Part shown: positions 1-12,749 of the stretch, in pieces
How the letters are laid out: each line of letters opens with the position of its first letter
Position numbering within the stretch: the stretch's first letter is position 1
NCBI GenBank assembly: GCA_951230915.1
Contig: OX579637.1
Span: forward strand, 13,268,001 to 13,332,000
Reading direction: 5' to 3'
Length of the DNA: 64,000 nucleotides
Origin: Antitrichia curtipendula
Taxonomy: Eukaryota; Streptophyta; Bryopsida; Hypnales; Leucodontaceae
Made by a program: the position numbers and the translations under genes
The notes under the pieces: model-generated
What the model was told of the DNA's origin: nothing
What the model saw: only the letters and a program-made list of their open reading frames with translations
Databases searched by the model: none

Positions 1-109
1 ATTTGTGCCCACCAAATGAAAACTTAGGCTTATTATTTATGCTGTAGCTTAAAAAAGCTTCCATCCATTAAATTTACAAATTTAAGCCCTACAAGACAAT
101 ATGCTTTAA

Positions 110-758
110 CCCCTAAATGCCCAAGGCACCAAAATTTTGTTTTTTGCAAAACTTTGAAGTTAAATAAAACCTAACAAAATAGCCTTGTTTAGTAATTTAT
201 ATTTTTTTAAAGTTCTTCTTGAAGTCCAGTTTTAGTATCAAAAAACCGATCTTAAAAAAACCTGATGGTGTCTTTTCTATTCAAGATTTTGTACAAGGGT
301 ACCCATTGCAATCTTGACTTCCCGTAGTGTTAAAAGCTCTTGAAAATGAGCCTCAAATACACTAGATCTTTGAGAAAAAATCAAATTCAAAATTCATTTA
401 AGAAAATTATAGAATAGATTTTAAGAAGCTATAAATTGTTTGAGGTTATACATGTTAGTTCCTTTAACCTCATATTTTATTGATCACCAACTTTTTGGAT
501 TTCACTTTTCAAAAGAAGATTGAAAAACTTCACATTGCTTTTGCAAATTTTAACACCCTCATGGTCAAACATTATAATCTTTCACTCCATAAGTGATATT
601 GTTGTATTTTCTTTTCTTATGAAATCTTGTTTGTGTCTAGTTTGAATTTGTACGGTTACAATTCAAAAAAAATTGATACAACTTAACAAAATGTTGGCAT
701 TTTGTTCAATTTAGAGCAAATTCCAAGAATCTCAAAAAAGGCCTTAGGCATTTAGGGG
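110..758. mobile_element. MITE-like element, copy 1
   Basis: The left end reads cccctaaatgcccaaggc and the right end gccttaggcatttagggg. These are 18-bp terminal inverted repeats with one mismatch. The 649-bp interior is AT-rich and non-coding. A diverged copy in the opposite orientation lies at 31571-32222. Shared words include ctttgtacaagggtaccc and its complement, and the tttgaagttaaataaaac block. Size, inverted ends and lack of coding potential fit a non-autonomous DNA transposon. No clear target-site duplication was found, so the superfamily is not assigned. The ends carry a CCCTAAA telomere-type word, which may be coincidence. Confidence 0.7.
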
Positions 759-824
759 TTGAATAGGAAGCTTTAATTCATTTTGTCTAAATTTGAAGCT
801 TTAATTCACTGGTTTTTGATTGAC

Positions 825-1060
825 AAAGGACCTGCGGTTGCCTTGGACCTATACCCACGGTCTCCAAAGACCTGAGGTCGCCTGGAACTTGTCCCTGCGG
901 TCGCCTTTGGCCCATGGCCGTCTGAGACACGTGGTCGCCTCTGACTGGCGGTTGCCTGACCCGCATGCGTCCTCTGGTTTGTAAGCGGTTGCCCTACCCG
1001 TGGTCTCCATCTTTTCCTATGCGCATTGCCTTTCATCCACGTTTTTGTGGCTGACTGCTT
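825..1060. repeat. GC-rich degenerate repeat (gcggtcgcc type)
   Basis: Variants of tgcggtcgcc, tgcggttgcc and acggtctcc recur every 15-30 bp in otherwise AT-rich DNA. The word acccgcatgcg also occurs in the similar block at 6590-6850. Both blocks lie beside the 5' side of a coiled-coil/RING-family relic, so they may be promoter-proximal or transposon-subterminal repeats. The open frame across the block has a repetitive, arginine-rich translation and is unlikely to be a gene. Confidence 0.55.
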
Positions 1061-1277
1061 GCTCATGAGTCGGAGCTTGGATTTTGAGGAACCCCTTATA
1101 GGCCAAGCATTTGGAATTGGTGTGGGATTGGACTTTTGTAAATGTGAAGTATAAGTTCTTTTTAGGATTACACTAATATACTACCGGTTAGAGATACCAC
1201 ATCTGACCGAGTACCAAGACCAGCCTACTAAGGAACGATATTCTTTGGTAATCGCTATATAAGACGAGGTCAAACCA

Positions 1278-2122
1278 ATGTCGCCTACTGAACCTAGCCT
1301 AGGGACTCATGAAGAGCTTATGATGGACATAATGTGCATAGCCTTGGGATTGGAAGATGAGCTGATGGAGACTACAATAGTGGAAGAGCCTGTGATGCTA
1401 TCAAATAGCTACAAACAAAGCATTGAAGATGTAGCGGTCTATAGAAGTGGACCACGGTGTTGAAGAGGCCAATTTCAATGTTAATTAGCGGGAAGATTTT
1501 GGAAGATGAGCTAAAGATGTTGGGTGTGTAAATGGAGAGTACAAGATTTGCTATTCCTAAAAAGAATGAGGAAGTGCTTGAGTTAAAAGAGATTGCACAA
1601 TCTACAAACACCAACGGCAGTGTTGTAGATGGCTTGAAGTAACAATTGGAGGCATTAATGAATGCCATCAAAGAAAGCGACCAATTATTCAAAGAGGCAT
1701 CCAAGAATCGCGATTTCTATTTGAGGCAATGTCAAAAGAAGAAGGTCCACATCATGGATGAATACGTGGTATTCGAGTAAAAACTTGACGTCTTAGTTCG
1801 TCGATGTTTTTGCTTGCAAAAAGAAAGGCAAGTCTTGAAGGCACAAATCAAAACCATCGAAGGTGAATACTTCGTTGCCTCTATACAAGAGGCTTTTGCG
1901 TTGGACATTTTGGCTCAGACTCCCGACTATGGTAGCACTTTAGAAGAACTAAGAACACTTCGGATGTTGGTGGATTTATATGAGAAGAAAGTCCACATGG
2001 CACTAGATGAGCTGTATCATTTTGAATGTCGACGTCGTTATTTTACGGAATGGCATAATTGGACCCAAGAAAGGAGAGGAAAATCTGAAGCTGAAAAAAA
2101 AAAGAATGGGACCAGAGCCTAG
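1278..2122 (+). pseudogene. Broken coiled-coil gene fragment
   Basis: An ATG at 1278 opens 61 codons ending in GPRC. Coding character then continues in another frame from about 1478 to 2122. That frame includes KNEEVLELKEIAQ, QLEALMNAIKES and YGSTLEELRTLRMLVDLYEKK, all typical of charged heptad coiled coils. It is broken by three in-frame TAA codons, near 1529, in DGLK*QLEAL and in VVFE*KLDV, plus at least one frameshift. A TATA-like atataag lies near 1256. Layout and composition resemble the central part of the RING family at 2939-6453 and 27960-30080, but no RING is left here. Membership of that family is inferred. Confidence 0.5.
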
Positions 2123-2938
2123 GGAATTTGAGTTTCTTCGCACTTTCAGCAGTAAGTAGGATTGTAGGAGCAAAGTATCATTTATAGAATTTTCCCACTT
2201 CTATTGGATGTCAATATGTTACAAACCTTTGATAAATATATTAATATAAATGTACATTCTTTCTTCATTTTAAAGTGCATATTTATCTTATTATGAGTCC
2301 CTAACTCTATATTGATTTATGAGATGAAAGTTATGAGGTGTTCTAGTTTGCGGACAATTATGGATTTCCTACTCTAAAATAAGCTTGAACTTTGAAAGGA
2401 TCGGATAAGACATCTTGCTATGACATAAATGATTAAATTTATATGTGTGAGAATTATTTTTGTAATTAGGATTTTAGATAATATTTGAAACCGAAATTCA
2501 AGGTTCCATCTAAATTGATTTTGAATTTAAAGGTAAATATTTTTACAATGGTTATTTCATAGCAATGAATTTATAGAATGTCAAATTTAACTCTTGTTGT
2601 TTAAAAAAATAAATTATATTAGTTCTTTATTAAGGATGTTTTCAAAAGCCCATTCAATGAATTCCATAGAATAAGAAAATAATCATTGGCAATTACAACA
2701 TCCACATTTTTCATATAAAATCAAATATAGTATATTTATTTAAAAAAAAGATCAATATAAAATTTTAGTACAGAAGTACAAGATGAAATTGTGGAAGTGG
2801 AATCAAAGATGCAAAACAAAACCACTAAATGTAACTCGACATAGCGAGCGTGTATGAAATATGACCATATGCTATAGGCCTCACATGACATATACTATTT
2901 TGATAAGTGCTATTCAACTAAACAAGGAATGAAAATGT
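2123..2938. other. AT-rich stretch without genes
   Basis: AT-rich DNA lying between the coiled-coil relic and the 3' end of the RING-family relic. No reading frame of note, repeat or structured element was seen. Confidence 0.6.
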
Positions 2939-3146
2939 TTAGATGGTAATGTTTGGGTCGTTTTGAGAACCACTCCCTTTGCCACGTTTGTAGTTGGATG
3001 ACTCTCCTTCTCCAAGTTTGCGTTTGGCACGAGTTCGTGAAGCAGGTCCGTCCACCTTGAGAATGGATTCTAAGACGTTTCTGTTCTTCAGAGCTTCGAG
3101 GGTCCTTCTTGTCTATGGAGAAGGTACTTTGAGCAAATAGTCAATC

Positions 3147-4205
3147 CACTATAAGAAAAGCACGTTTTGGTGGCGTTGAGCAACAAACGCGTCGTCTTTT
3201 TTCAAACGTCAGATGTTCCCAAAAACATGTATGTGCTTTGCAGAAAATGCAACCATGTCATTGTGGACGGCTATGTTTGTGACAATGTCAACTGCAACTT
3301 AGCCATGTTTTTATAAAACGTTGCATACAACATAAACTGCCACGTTAGCAAGTAGATTTAGAGAAGGACAACCACGTGGCATATTTTGGAAAAAAATAAA
3401 TGGATGGATGGATGGACGTCAAGCTGGACGTTGAACTGGATGTCTCAAACAATGTAGGCTAATTATTCCATATCGTTTGTCTCATAATGGACAATTTTTT
3501 TAGCAAAGGACAGCCACGTGGCATGTTTTGGAAAAAAAAGAAATGATGGATGGATGGACGTCAGGTTGGACGTCTAAAACAACGTGTTGGATGTCGGGCT
3601 GGATGTCTCAAACAACATAGGCTATTTGTCCCATATTGTTTGTCGCAAATTGGACAAAGAATGGGTATAAATATGACCCTTAAAATGTTCATTTTTATGT
3701 AATTTTTCCATCAAAATAAAATTGATGGTAAATGGTAAGTTTTTTTATTTTTTGGTGAATTCTAAATTTTTTTTTGTTTACTTTTATTTTTTAATTTATT
3801 TTAACTAGTTATTTTTTGAAAAAATGGATTGGATGAAAAGAATGGGATGGATGAAAAAATAGGCTGGACAAAAAATTAGATTCTTTGACCTCCACATCAT
3901 CTACTACGTCAGACGCGGTCAAGTTAAAATATAAATTACGTAGCAGTGCCCATCTAAGTGGCGCCTCTGTGGCACTCAGGTGCCCTCCACTTGTCGACCT
4001 CTGAGGACCTCAGTAGACTTTGTTGTCACCCATGTTTTAGAAAAAACAAGTACAAAAGTGATGCGTTCTTCCAGATTTTCACATGTTTTTACCCCGTCTA
4101 ATCGAACCGATTTTAGAAGACGTCAAGGTTGATTATTTTTGCGTCATACACAACGCATTATTGTAGGGTTTTTTATGTTTCAAAAAAATCTGTTTTCTTA
4201 TAGTG
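3147..4205. mobile_element. Non-autonomous CACTA (EnSpm) transposon
   Basis: The element starts CACTATAAGAAAA and ends TTTTCTTATAGTG, a perfect 13-bp terminal inverted repeat with the CACTA...TAGTG signature of the family. The flanking triplets are atc and att, a 2-of-3 match to the expected 3-bp target duplication. At 1059 bp it has no transposase, so it would depend on an autonomous partner. Internally it carries repeated ggacgtc and acaacg words and a 142-bp duplication, which fits subterminal repeats. It lies inside coding sequence of the RING-family pseudogene, and removing it rejoins a readable frame. Confidence 0.85.
3361..3650. repeat. 142-bp tandem duplication inside the CACTA element
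   Basis: Two diverged units share ccacgtggcat (3372 and 3514), the ttttggaaaaaa tract, gatggatggatggacgtc and ctcaaacaa. The spacing is 142 bp. The second unit has an extra acgtc-containing segment. Confidence 0.75.
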
Positions 4206-6589
4206 ATTGCTTGAGTTTGGTAATAGGGCTCATACACAGAGTTAAGCAAAGCCATATTAATCAAATAGTCTATCGAAGCATTTTTGTCTTGATCGGCCAC
4301 CTTTTCTCCTTCTAAATTCTAACGGTGTTTTTGTGGATGAGGACCCCATTTGAAGGTTCTAGAGCGCTTATCAAAATATCCATCAAGGCAATGGTAGAAG
4401 AATGCCCTCTTTCCTTAGTTTTGTGGCCCCGTTCCTTTTGTCTTGGTGCAACTCTAGCAATTTTTTTTGGATCTGTTTCCTAGTTCAATTGCAAACTAGC
4501 AGGACCCTTCTCCAATTCATGTAGTCCTTGTCGCCAACTCCAGAGTAGGTCTTGATCCCAAAATGTTGCATCATTGGTCGTGTCACCATTGTGTTCCCAA
4601 GAAGGTGGCATGTGAGTCATCAAGTTGAACATGGCATACAAACGATCATAGAATGGTGCTGAACATAGAATGCAACATTGTCTAATCAAACATTGCACAA
4701 TTAGACATTGAGAGTGGTACATATGTGCATAGGATCCAAGTGCCCAACCACCTTCAGGGCCAAACTGCTCTTGACATATAGGGCATTTGGTATGGTCCAA
4801 AACAAAAGCCACAAGATTTGGCCATAGTAGTTTTTGGGCCTTCACTTCAAGATGGCTGGACTTACTATTTTTGTAGTCCCAACCATTTTTTGTCCAATCT
4901 ATAAGACTTCTTCTTTCCATATCCAACATGGCATATCAGTAGGGAACATGTCTTCCAGCAACGCCCACAACATGAGACCGCATTCTCGCTTCAGAGCCTT
5001 TGCAACAAAGTTTCCAACTCCTTGGCAACTTGTTGTGATCTATCCAGAGAGAGAATGCACGCAACCTTCCAATGGTAGTATGTGGCTGCCAATTGCCCTA
5101 GCCACTCTTGAAGCATTTTGTTTTCTGCTTGAGGGTCTTCGTCTTTTTGCAACTGTGTAGAATGTAGAATTGCAAGAAACAAGAGTGAATCTTGTGTTCC
5201 ATGGTCCTTAGTTGTGGTAGTAGTAGCATCCTCCAAAATTGCTTTCAGAAGCGTACTTTGAACACATGGAGAACGCTTGGTGAGGGAGAAAAGTGCACCA
5301 AATCATCGGTGAGGTCTTGTACAATCTTGTCCAAATGATGTAGATCATTTTCAATGAAAGCGTCGTCCATATATGACAAAGTGATAGTTTCATGCGCTCT
5401 CTGTCAAAGGCGTTGCAACTCCATAGATTGTTGCAAAATGAGAGCTTGTTTCTAGTCGCACTCCATTTGCAACTTCCTCAAATTGCTTTGTAGCAAGGCA
5501 ATCGTATTGTCTTTGGTCTTCAAGAATTTTTGTGCCTTCTCCAAAGTCATGGTGTTGTTAGATGGCCCAATACGGGCTTGGAGAGAGGACAACGCACAAA
5601 CAGGCGCTTCCGTGGGCGTGTGTTTATTTGGACCAAAGTCAAAGACGTTGCTTGCGTCATGTCTTGACATTGGTACGACTCGAAGTGTTGTTGAAGTTGA
5701 TGCCAGTCCAATTTGCGTAGTTGAACATCGTACTTTTGGAAGGTTTATAGATCTCCGCCCTCGTGATGTTGAACCTCCTTCATCATTTGGAATCAATACT
5801 TTGGTAGGTTGTTCCCTCACTCTCCCTCCCTATGGGCCCCACATAACGTCAAAATCTGGATCTTCTTCGGAATCTTTTGTATCGCCTTCAATAATTTCTC
5901 TATTTTTTGGAGCACTTCAAATAATTCCTAGCCCCCCCTCCGGAAAAGTCAAAACACCTCTTGGTATTGAGCCGTTTGTTGGATGTGCCATGTACGGAGT
6001 TTCCTTGATCCAGTCGACCTCCTTCTGTAGGGCCACTTCAATGTACGCTCTTCTAGCAATGAAGAGAAGAACCTCAGTCCTATCCACACAAGGGATTTTG
6101 TAGGAAACTTGCCACAATTCCACACACCTTTGAGTGATATTTGGATTTTCATTGTATTTCAAGTTTGCGTTGTTGGTGTGGCGGTTGTAGTAATGGCACC
6201 ACGTTGGAAACATCTTGCTAATGTGGCACCATTCAACAAAATCTTCGCAGGTCAGCATGCTCCATGGCTCTGGCTCGTCCTTCCACCCTTTAAAAGCAAT
6301 GTAGTGTTTGCTATTGAGTACATGCAACCGTTTTTTATGAGTGTTGCCCCTTCGCTTTTGTATCTTGTCTTTAAATGACTTTTGCGCTACACCTATAGTG
6401 CGTGTAGTCTGAGCAGGAGGAAGCAAGCCATCATTGGTCCCTCTGGTGGCCATGACTCTAAGCCAAAAGATAGTGATGAAGTAATGAAAAATCAACACAA
6501 GGTTCGTGCATGTATTCACCAAAGGATACAAGACATCAAGCCTCAATGAAGAATGTAAGTAAGCAAAACCGCAATGGTGACTTCATATA

Positions 6590-6850
6590 TAGTGGGGCGA
6601 GCGCGGGTGGAGAATGTTTAGGGCGACCCCGCCTACGGATTGGCAACTGTGCCTGTAGGTGGCGCGTTTGCGGTTGCAAGTGGAGTGATCACGCCTGCGG
6701 CTAGGCGACCGCGCCTGTAGGACTGGCAATCGCGGTTGCCCCTTACTGCGGTCTTGTACCCACAGTCGCTCTTTCTGTGGTCTCCCCCACCCGCAGTCGC
6801 CTTGTACCTGCAGTCACCCCTCCAGGTCAGACCCGCATGCGCCCCAAGAA
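6590..6850. repeat. GC-rich degenerate repeat upstream of the RING pseudogene
   Basis: Repeated words such as gcgaccgcgcctg, gcaatcgcggttgcc, cccgcagtcgcc and tgcagtcaccc occupy about 260 bp just beyond the 5' end of the minus-strand RING relic. Like the block at 825-1060 it contains acccgcatgcg. It may be promoter-associated or subterminal transposon sequence. Confidence 0.5.
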
Positions 6851-9654
6851 TGTGCTACGAGGCTGCTATATGGCAGCCAAGTGTCCGGGCACTAGAATTT
6901 TTTTTTAGAAAAGTCAATGGGCAGTTTGACTTTTTGTAACATCACGGAGCTACTATTGGACGTCGCGTGTCGCGTTGTTAGGGTAGACAACCCTGATTTT
7001 GACAGACTGACAATGCAGTGATGAAGCAAGGATTTATTTTATTCCTAGAATTTTATTATTTCATTAGTTTACTTATTGTGAAGGTCAAATCTAGAATGAT
7101 GGGAGGATATAGTTTGAACTATAAATGTTCAAATTGAGCATCTTTGAATAGTTTTTAATATTAGATTGCCTCAAATGATTGTTATTTGCGGGCTTTTAAT
7201 AAATTGAATTGATTTTGTCACGTATTCCAAGTGTAGAAATTGTAATTGGCGTAGAAAAATATTAATCCAAAATTTTGCAATCCATATGCCATTCTTTCAT
7301 CCATCTAAAAAAAATTCATCCAAAAAAATTCATTCATCTGAATATATATTACTCATCCAAAATGAACATTTATCTATTTTTAGACTTTGTAGGAAATTTT
7401 AGAGTTTTCTTCAAAATATCATTAGAGGAATACATTACCACAATTTTTCTTTTCAAAGTTCTAAATTGTACATACACAATGAGCATTCATATTCTTACAT
7501 GTGTACGTGATTTCATAGATAGAGCTTCAATTCCAACTATTAGCACAAAAATTTGACATCTAGACAACTTTTAATGTCATTGAACCCCCCTTGACATTAG
7601 ACAAGTACATATACAATGACAATTCCAACACTTAGTTTAGAAATTGGACATTTGGAGAATTTCTAATGTCATTCTCTCAACATGACACAAATACATATAC
7701 AATGACAATTGTAAAGTAAGTTGGATTCACCACCATTTATTCATTTACATTCATCAAAAATTTTGGGTGTGCCTTAGAAAACAAAAAAACATTGCTTCTA
7801 CTTTTGAAGGTGGTTTACTTAATATTTGTAATCTAGCTACTCCTAACATATTCCAATGGGTTATAACAAAATTTTGGTCCATGTTTAGCAGGGTTGACAC
7901 GGCATCTTGGTGTCTTGCTAGACGTCCAACGGACATAGGTACTAACCCTAGGACGTCATTTCACATACCGGATTTTTTTGTTCTCCCGTCTAGTAGACGG
8001 TCGGACGAGGGGGTTGAAGGCCGAAACCAAATTGTAGACATGTGATATGTGCTAATATGATATTTCTATCCAATATGTTAGGGAATTTTGATATTTAGAA
8101 CACCAATAATCCATTGTAATATTTTATGACAACTTTGACATTACTTAAAAATGAAATAGAAGGCCCTGCCTAAAACCCTATTTGACCTAAACCGCTTGTC
8201 AGCCTATCCACCCACCCTCCCGCTCCCGTTTAATGGACGGAGACTACTACATCCATTGCGCCCGTTCCATCATCTACGGATGCTGCGTCCAAACATCCAA
8301 ACATCCGATTACTAGACGTGATTTGCCCTTGGACATTTAAATTCATCAACCCTGATGTTTAGAGGATCCATGTCAAAGTCTACAAGAGCTCAATTTCTAA
8401 ATAAGTTGCACCTTGCAGTCCTACTAGAGAGATATGTTAAGATATCCTTTCTAAGAGGATGCGGGTCTAACTTATCTGAGAATTTGCATCCTTTCGGAAG
8501 AAAAAGCCTAGAAATAATATTGTCTAGCAACATACATTGAAGGAGCTCTTTCAATTTTGAAATCTTCATCTTCAACAAAATAGCAACTGAAGTTATTACT
8601 TAAATAAATCCAACTAGATCCTCAAAATACTCCATTAGGATTTTTTGTCAATCATTTGGGATAGTACCCTCAGTGCCTAGAGGACCTGTTAGTACAATCA
8701 CCACCATCCTTTGCAAAGACCCACCTCAATATACAGTCAATTAGAAACCTCCTTCAACCACAAAATATACAACCTTCAATCAATAGGAGATTTCTAGATA
8801 CATATTGCCAAATAGTATATATCAAAAGGGATTTCTATATATTAAATAAGGCACTTATTACAAGGATGTAGTAATTTCTCATTTTCTTGAAAACAAGAAA
8901 AAACAAAAAACCAAGCAAACTTTACAATTTCTATGTCATCTTAAACTATGGAAACAACTTTGAGGGGTCTGTACCAAAACTGCTATCCGTTGACAATAGG
9001 CCATATTGTTCAAGTACAATACAATTAGCATTTCAACTATGGTGCATTCTTATAAATGTAATTTTATATAAACATAGGTAGGAAGAAGCTCTATTTTTTG
9101 ATGGAAAAAATATTTTGCATTATTAGACATGAACATTAATCTTAAAAGATGTCTAGAATAGAAGACCTGGAAAAAAACGTTTCCAAAGATACAACTCATC
9201 CCATGCAATTCAGCATGGTACACATAAATTGCCGAGTGAAATTTGATTGGTACAAATTTGATAAAAATTGACAATATGACTGTCCAGCTAGAATATAAAA
9301 CAATTTTGAAGTAGTTTCTACAAAAGTGCATGTACATTAATTACATAATGTTTAAAGTTATTATAGTCTATATTCTTGATCTTGCTTACAATAGTACAAA
9401 TGAAATGTTCTTAAGGAACCTCTGAGAATTCTTCATCTGAAAATCTCCAGATGGAACCTCCATCAAACAGTTACTTAAGCAATATTAAACCTTTCAAAAT
9501 TTGAAATGTTAGTCTATCTAGATGATCTTCCAAGATCTAAAACCAAGAAGTGGATTGGCCATTACATAAATTGACATATCTTCATTAGATATCAGAAGGC
9601 CGTCAAGCTAAGGTTAAAGACATGTATCCAAAATTGATCACTTTTATCACTGGA
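6851..9654. other. AT-rich, gene-poor interval
   Basis: No convincing coding region was found. A near-duplicate pair of segments at about 7550-7710 shares acaatgacaatt and gacatt/gacaca words. Between 7880 and 8340 there are scattered gacgtc, ggacgg and gtagacgg words like those in the GTCC arrays, but without regular spacing. The short open frames have low-complexity or hydrophobic translations. Confidence 0.5.
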
Positions 9655-10115
9655 CTAAGTCTTTGGATGAATAGCACTATACCAATCATTCAATAGATTC
9701 TTAAGTAGACTATCATCCACCAACAAGATATCCTCTACAGATTCAACTTGCCCCATCTGCACCAAAGTTGTCAAATCCTTCAAAAACGTGCATTTATTTG
9801 GCTTATCTTAGCTTCTATACAACAACTCAATACAAGTATTATGCAAAATACATGTAAATTGATGATGACAAAAAGTAGTGCGCAACAACACCTTCTATAA
9901 CAACGGCATAAATAATTGATCTTTAGTCTTGAACACTTCTCTAGAATATAAGGTATGCTTTAGGAAAGAGCCAATGTAGGAAAGCTATGAGATTTGGTCT
10001 CTGCTTTACTTTGGAGTTAGTTTTGTGGTAAATCCGGAGAATAAGAAGACCATTCAAATCTAGGACCATAATATATTGCCATCTAGGTACTTGATGTGGC
10101 ATGGTTGCCATCATT
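9655..10115 (-). pseudogene. FCP1/NLI-phosphatase-like domain relic
   Basis: Reading the minus strand from 10115 gives MMATMPHQ, then VLDLNGLLILRIYHKT and QRPNLIAFLHWLF. After a frameshift it continues with FLKDLTTLVQMGQ, VEDILLVDDS and YSAIHPKT, stopping near 9655. In FCP1-homology (HAD-superfamily) phosphatases, motif I is D-x-D and a later motif carries paired Asp. Here motif I reads DLNG, as in a known divergent plant subgroup, and LLVDDS supplies the late motif. The middle has several stops and one frameshift, so this is a relic. A better preserved relative lies at 44714-46662. Confidence 0.65.
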
Positions 10116-10597
10116 GATGCATCTCAAATACAATCTGAAGACAACATATAGAGCACTAAGTTAGAAGAAGAAAATTACTAAGTTATGCTACGAACATCTA
10201 CACAATAGGGTGAATAAAAAGAATGTCACCTCAAGCACCTTTTGTCACGTTCAAATTGGATCCCTTCTCCTCCACGACATTTGCCCCTTTTCCCCCCTCT
10301 ACACTACCTACCTTCCCCTCTACATCAACAACCTTCACTGCCTCTACATCGTCCAACTTCAATGTCTTTACATTGCCCCCTTCCCCTCCTCTAAGTTGGA
10401 GGATACAATGGTAAGGAGTCCTTTGGCAATGTCATCTACTTCTCCAAACAGTGCATCCTTAATAATGAGCAACATATACCACTCATTCATAAAGAAGACA
10501 AAACACAAAGCAAGACGTCGCATCAAAATACAACAAAAGTTTATTTATAAAGAGATCCATATCCACATTATTAATATATGAAATAAAATACAAGATC

Positions 10598-10999
10598 TTA
10601 TAACCGATTGTTGTTATTAATCTTCTTAGTCTCCCATAATTTAGGTGAATGGATATGCTTACAATTGAATGAGAAAAGGTCCCCTACAATCTCATTTTGA
10701 ATAGAGTCAGACATGCCCTCAAGAGTTCTAACATTTAGAAGCATATGGAGATCTCCAAATATAGAAATGGCAGCCTCTATGTGAACCCTATTTCCTTATA
10801 GGCTAGGGAAATTATTGTATTGTCTAATGCCAACATCATCTTGCAAAGGCTCAAGAGTTGCTACTTGAATTTCAAGACTACAAGGTCTAATAGTCTGGTT
10901 AGCATATCCACCAACAACACAAGGAAATAAGAAAGAAGCTATAGTGCGATCCTCTTCATTGACAATGCCTTCCAAATTGGCCATCTTAAGATTTATCAC
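10598..10999 (-). pseudogene. Unidentified coding relic
   Basis: A minus-strand frame from 10999 reads MINLKMANLEGIVNEEDRTI and on to YNNFPSL. A TAA follows, and the same frame continues for another 60-odd codons (GNRVHIEAAISIFGDLHM, then VGDLFSFNCKHIHSPKLWE) to a TAA at 10598. The composition is protein-like, but no domain was recognised. It lies on the same strand as, and upstream of, the FCP1-like relic, so it could be part of the same former gene. That link is inference. Confidence 0.35.
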
Positions 11000-12745
11000 T
11001 TACCTACAAGGTCCAATAGCATCTCTTGTAACTTCCTCATTCCGATTATTAAGTATGCCAATCAAATTAATCTTGGAAACAATGCGTTGCAAATTGCTTA
11101 TTTTTCTATAGTTTGTTGGACTTCTTTAAATTCTTGTTGCTGCTAGATTGTTTTCCGCTTGCAAAATCTTTTACCGGAGAGTTGCTAGTGCATGAGAAAA
11201 GAGTGATGAGCAGCAAGCAGGGAGCGGCAAGTAGGGAGTTGTGATTGGTGAGCAGGGAGGGCATATTTTAATTAGAAAAAAAATTCTACCAAATTAGTAA
11301 GAAAAATTGGATGAACACAGATAAAAAAGAAGATGAAAGATGATGGAAATGGATGAGAAAAAATAATGGATGTACATAGAAATGGATGAAGCACGAGGAG
11401 GGCAATAGATGAAAATGGATGAAATAAGTGGATGACAACAGATGGAAGTGGATGGAAAATTTGGATGAAAAAAATGGATGGCAATAAATGGGACGGCTTC
11501 ACAAAAGAATGTCATAGAAATTGAAATCTGCTTACAAAAATAGATAAAAAATGAACGACAAACTGATGACAAGGTTTCATTAAAAAAATAGCCATTCAAA
11601 AGAATGACTTCACTACATTTACAAAAGAGGATTCTGCAAAATGAGAACCTATGACCACAAAATTACATTGCTCTATGACTGTGGATGACAATAGATCAAT
11701 GTTATAAGGAAGTTCTACTTTGAAGTTCCTAGACAATTAATCAACCTATTACTATGCATTCACTTGTGCTATAGTTAGGAATCACTATACGTATATGCAA
11801 AATTGCACCATTTGACTTGTTGGCCAATATTCTGAAGGTTTAGGGTCTTCAGGCGTTGTAATGAACACAAATATGGGAATTCATAAAATGCAAAGTAAGA
11901 ATGCAGAATTGGATGTCTGAATCTACAAAAGTAAGATGGATAACTCCAGTACATAGTTTTGATAGTCACTTGTACTCTTAGTGGGTTTAGGGTTTGCAAG
12001 TAGTGGCCTTTGTAGTCTCACTACTATTTCATTAATAAAAGTTGTAGGTACATGAAGAGGTTTGGGAGGGTATAACCACTTTATCCCTAATTAGGGTCTA
12101 AGTGGTTCAGTATTCCACTAAGAAATATTAGCTTCACTTCATTGAAACTAAAACGTGGAGCATGAATGAAGCCATGTATTATGGATTGTAGGTTACATAT
12201 AATAGTAAGAAGAAAATAGAAGTGCTTACAATTTGACCACTGACCTCGCTTTCCTAAAGCCTTTGTCTACATCTCTTTGAAATAAGGACAAGTGCACTAA
12301 AAAAAAGACAAAATCGTGAGCATATATTGCTCAATCTTTGGTTCTACCCCAGAATTTAAACAGACTATGCACCCGAATCCAAGGTGAGGAACCATAGTCA
12401 CTCTATAAATTTGTGCATTCTAGATCATTGTTGAAGCGGAATTGTTTGCATATTTCTCTATAGGTGCCTTTGTATTGTGACAAATGACTTTTTTTAATCT
12501 TAATTTAGAGTGTTCGTTAGGTGCCAATGGACTGAGATAAACATTGACCAAGTCAACCCCAGATTCTCCTCCAAATAATCTGCGAAGTGAAATTACTTCA
12601 CGTTGAGGAAGTCAGAAGCCAACAGATTCTAAGGCTAAAATCTCTTGTTTTGACAAGGCCGTGCCCCTTTTACAGGTCAAATGGTAGGAATGGGGGGTTT
12701 AGACAACACCCACTTCTGCTTTGTCCCCTTTACACAACATTCAAT
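11000..12745. other. Gene-poor interval with a GGATG-rich tract
   Basis: At 11300-11480 there is a purine-biased tract with irregular ggatga/ggatgg repeats. Its complement translates as Phe/His/Pro-rich low-complexity peptide, which I do not regard as genes. The remainder is ordinary AT-rich DNA. Confidence 0.5.
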
Positions 12746-12749
12746 GTCA

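Larger units (their letters stand above)
2939..6453 (-). pseudogene. RING-family pseudogene split by a CACTA element
   Basis: This is a decayed paralogue of the intact gene at 27960-30080. The ATG at 6453 begins MATRGTNDG. The N-terminal domain (about 6290-5990) matches the paralogue through the pattern PWS-LTC-DFVEWCHI and a later EVDW. A middle part (5820-5452) and coiled-coil pieces follow. A RING-like segment at about 4790-4640 has CPICQEQFGPEGGW, but its C-x-H position reads YAHMYH, so one zinc ligand is lost. The C-terminal part is interrupted by the element at 3147-4205. Coding resumes as DYLLKVPSP, then a TAG, then TRRTLEALKNRNVLES, ending in TAA at 2939. Several stops and frameshifts make it non-functional. 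Confidence 0.75.

Noticed and set aside
5483..6103. 206-codon plus-strand frame
   Set aside because: It is antisense to the RING-family relic, whose minus-strand translation matches the intact paralogue. The plus frame has no motif.
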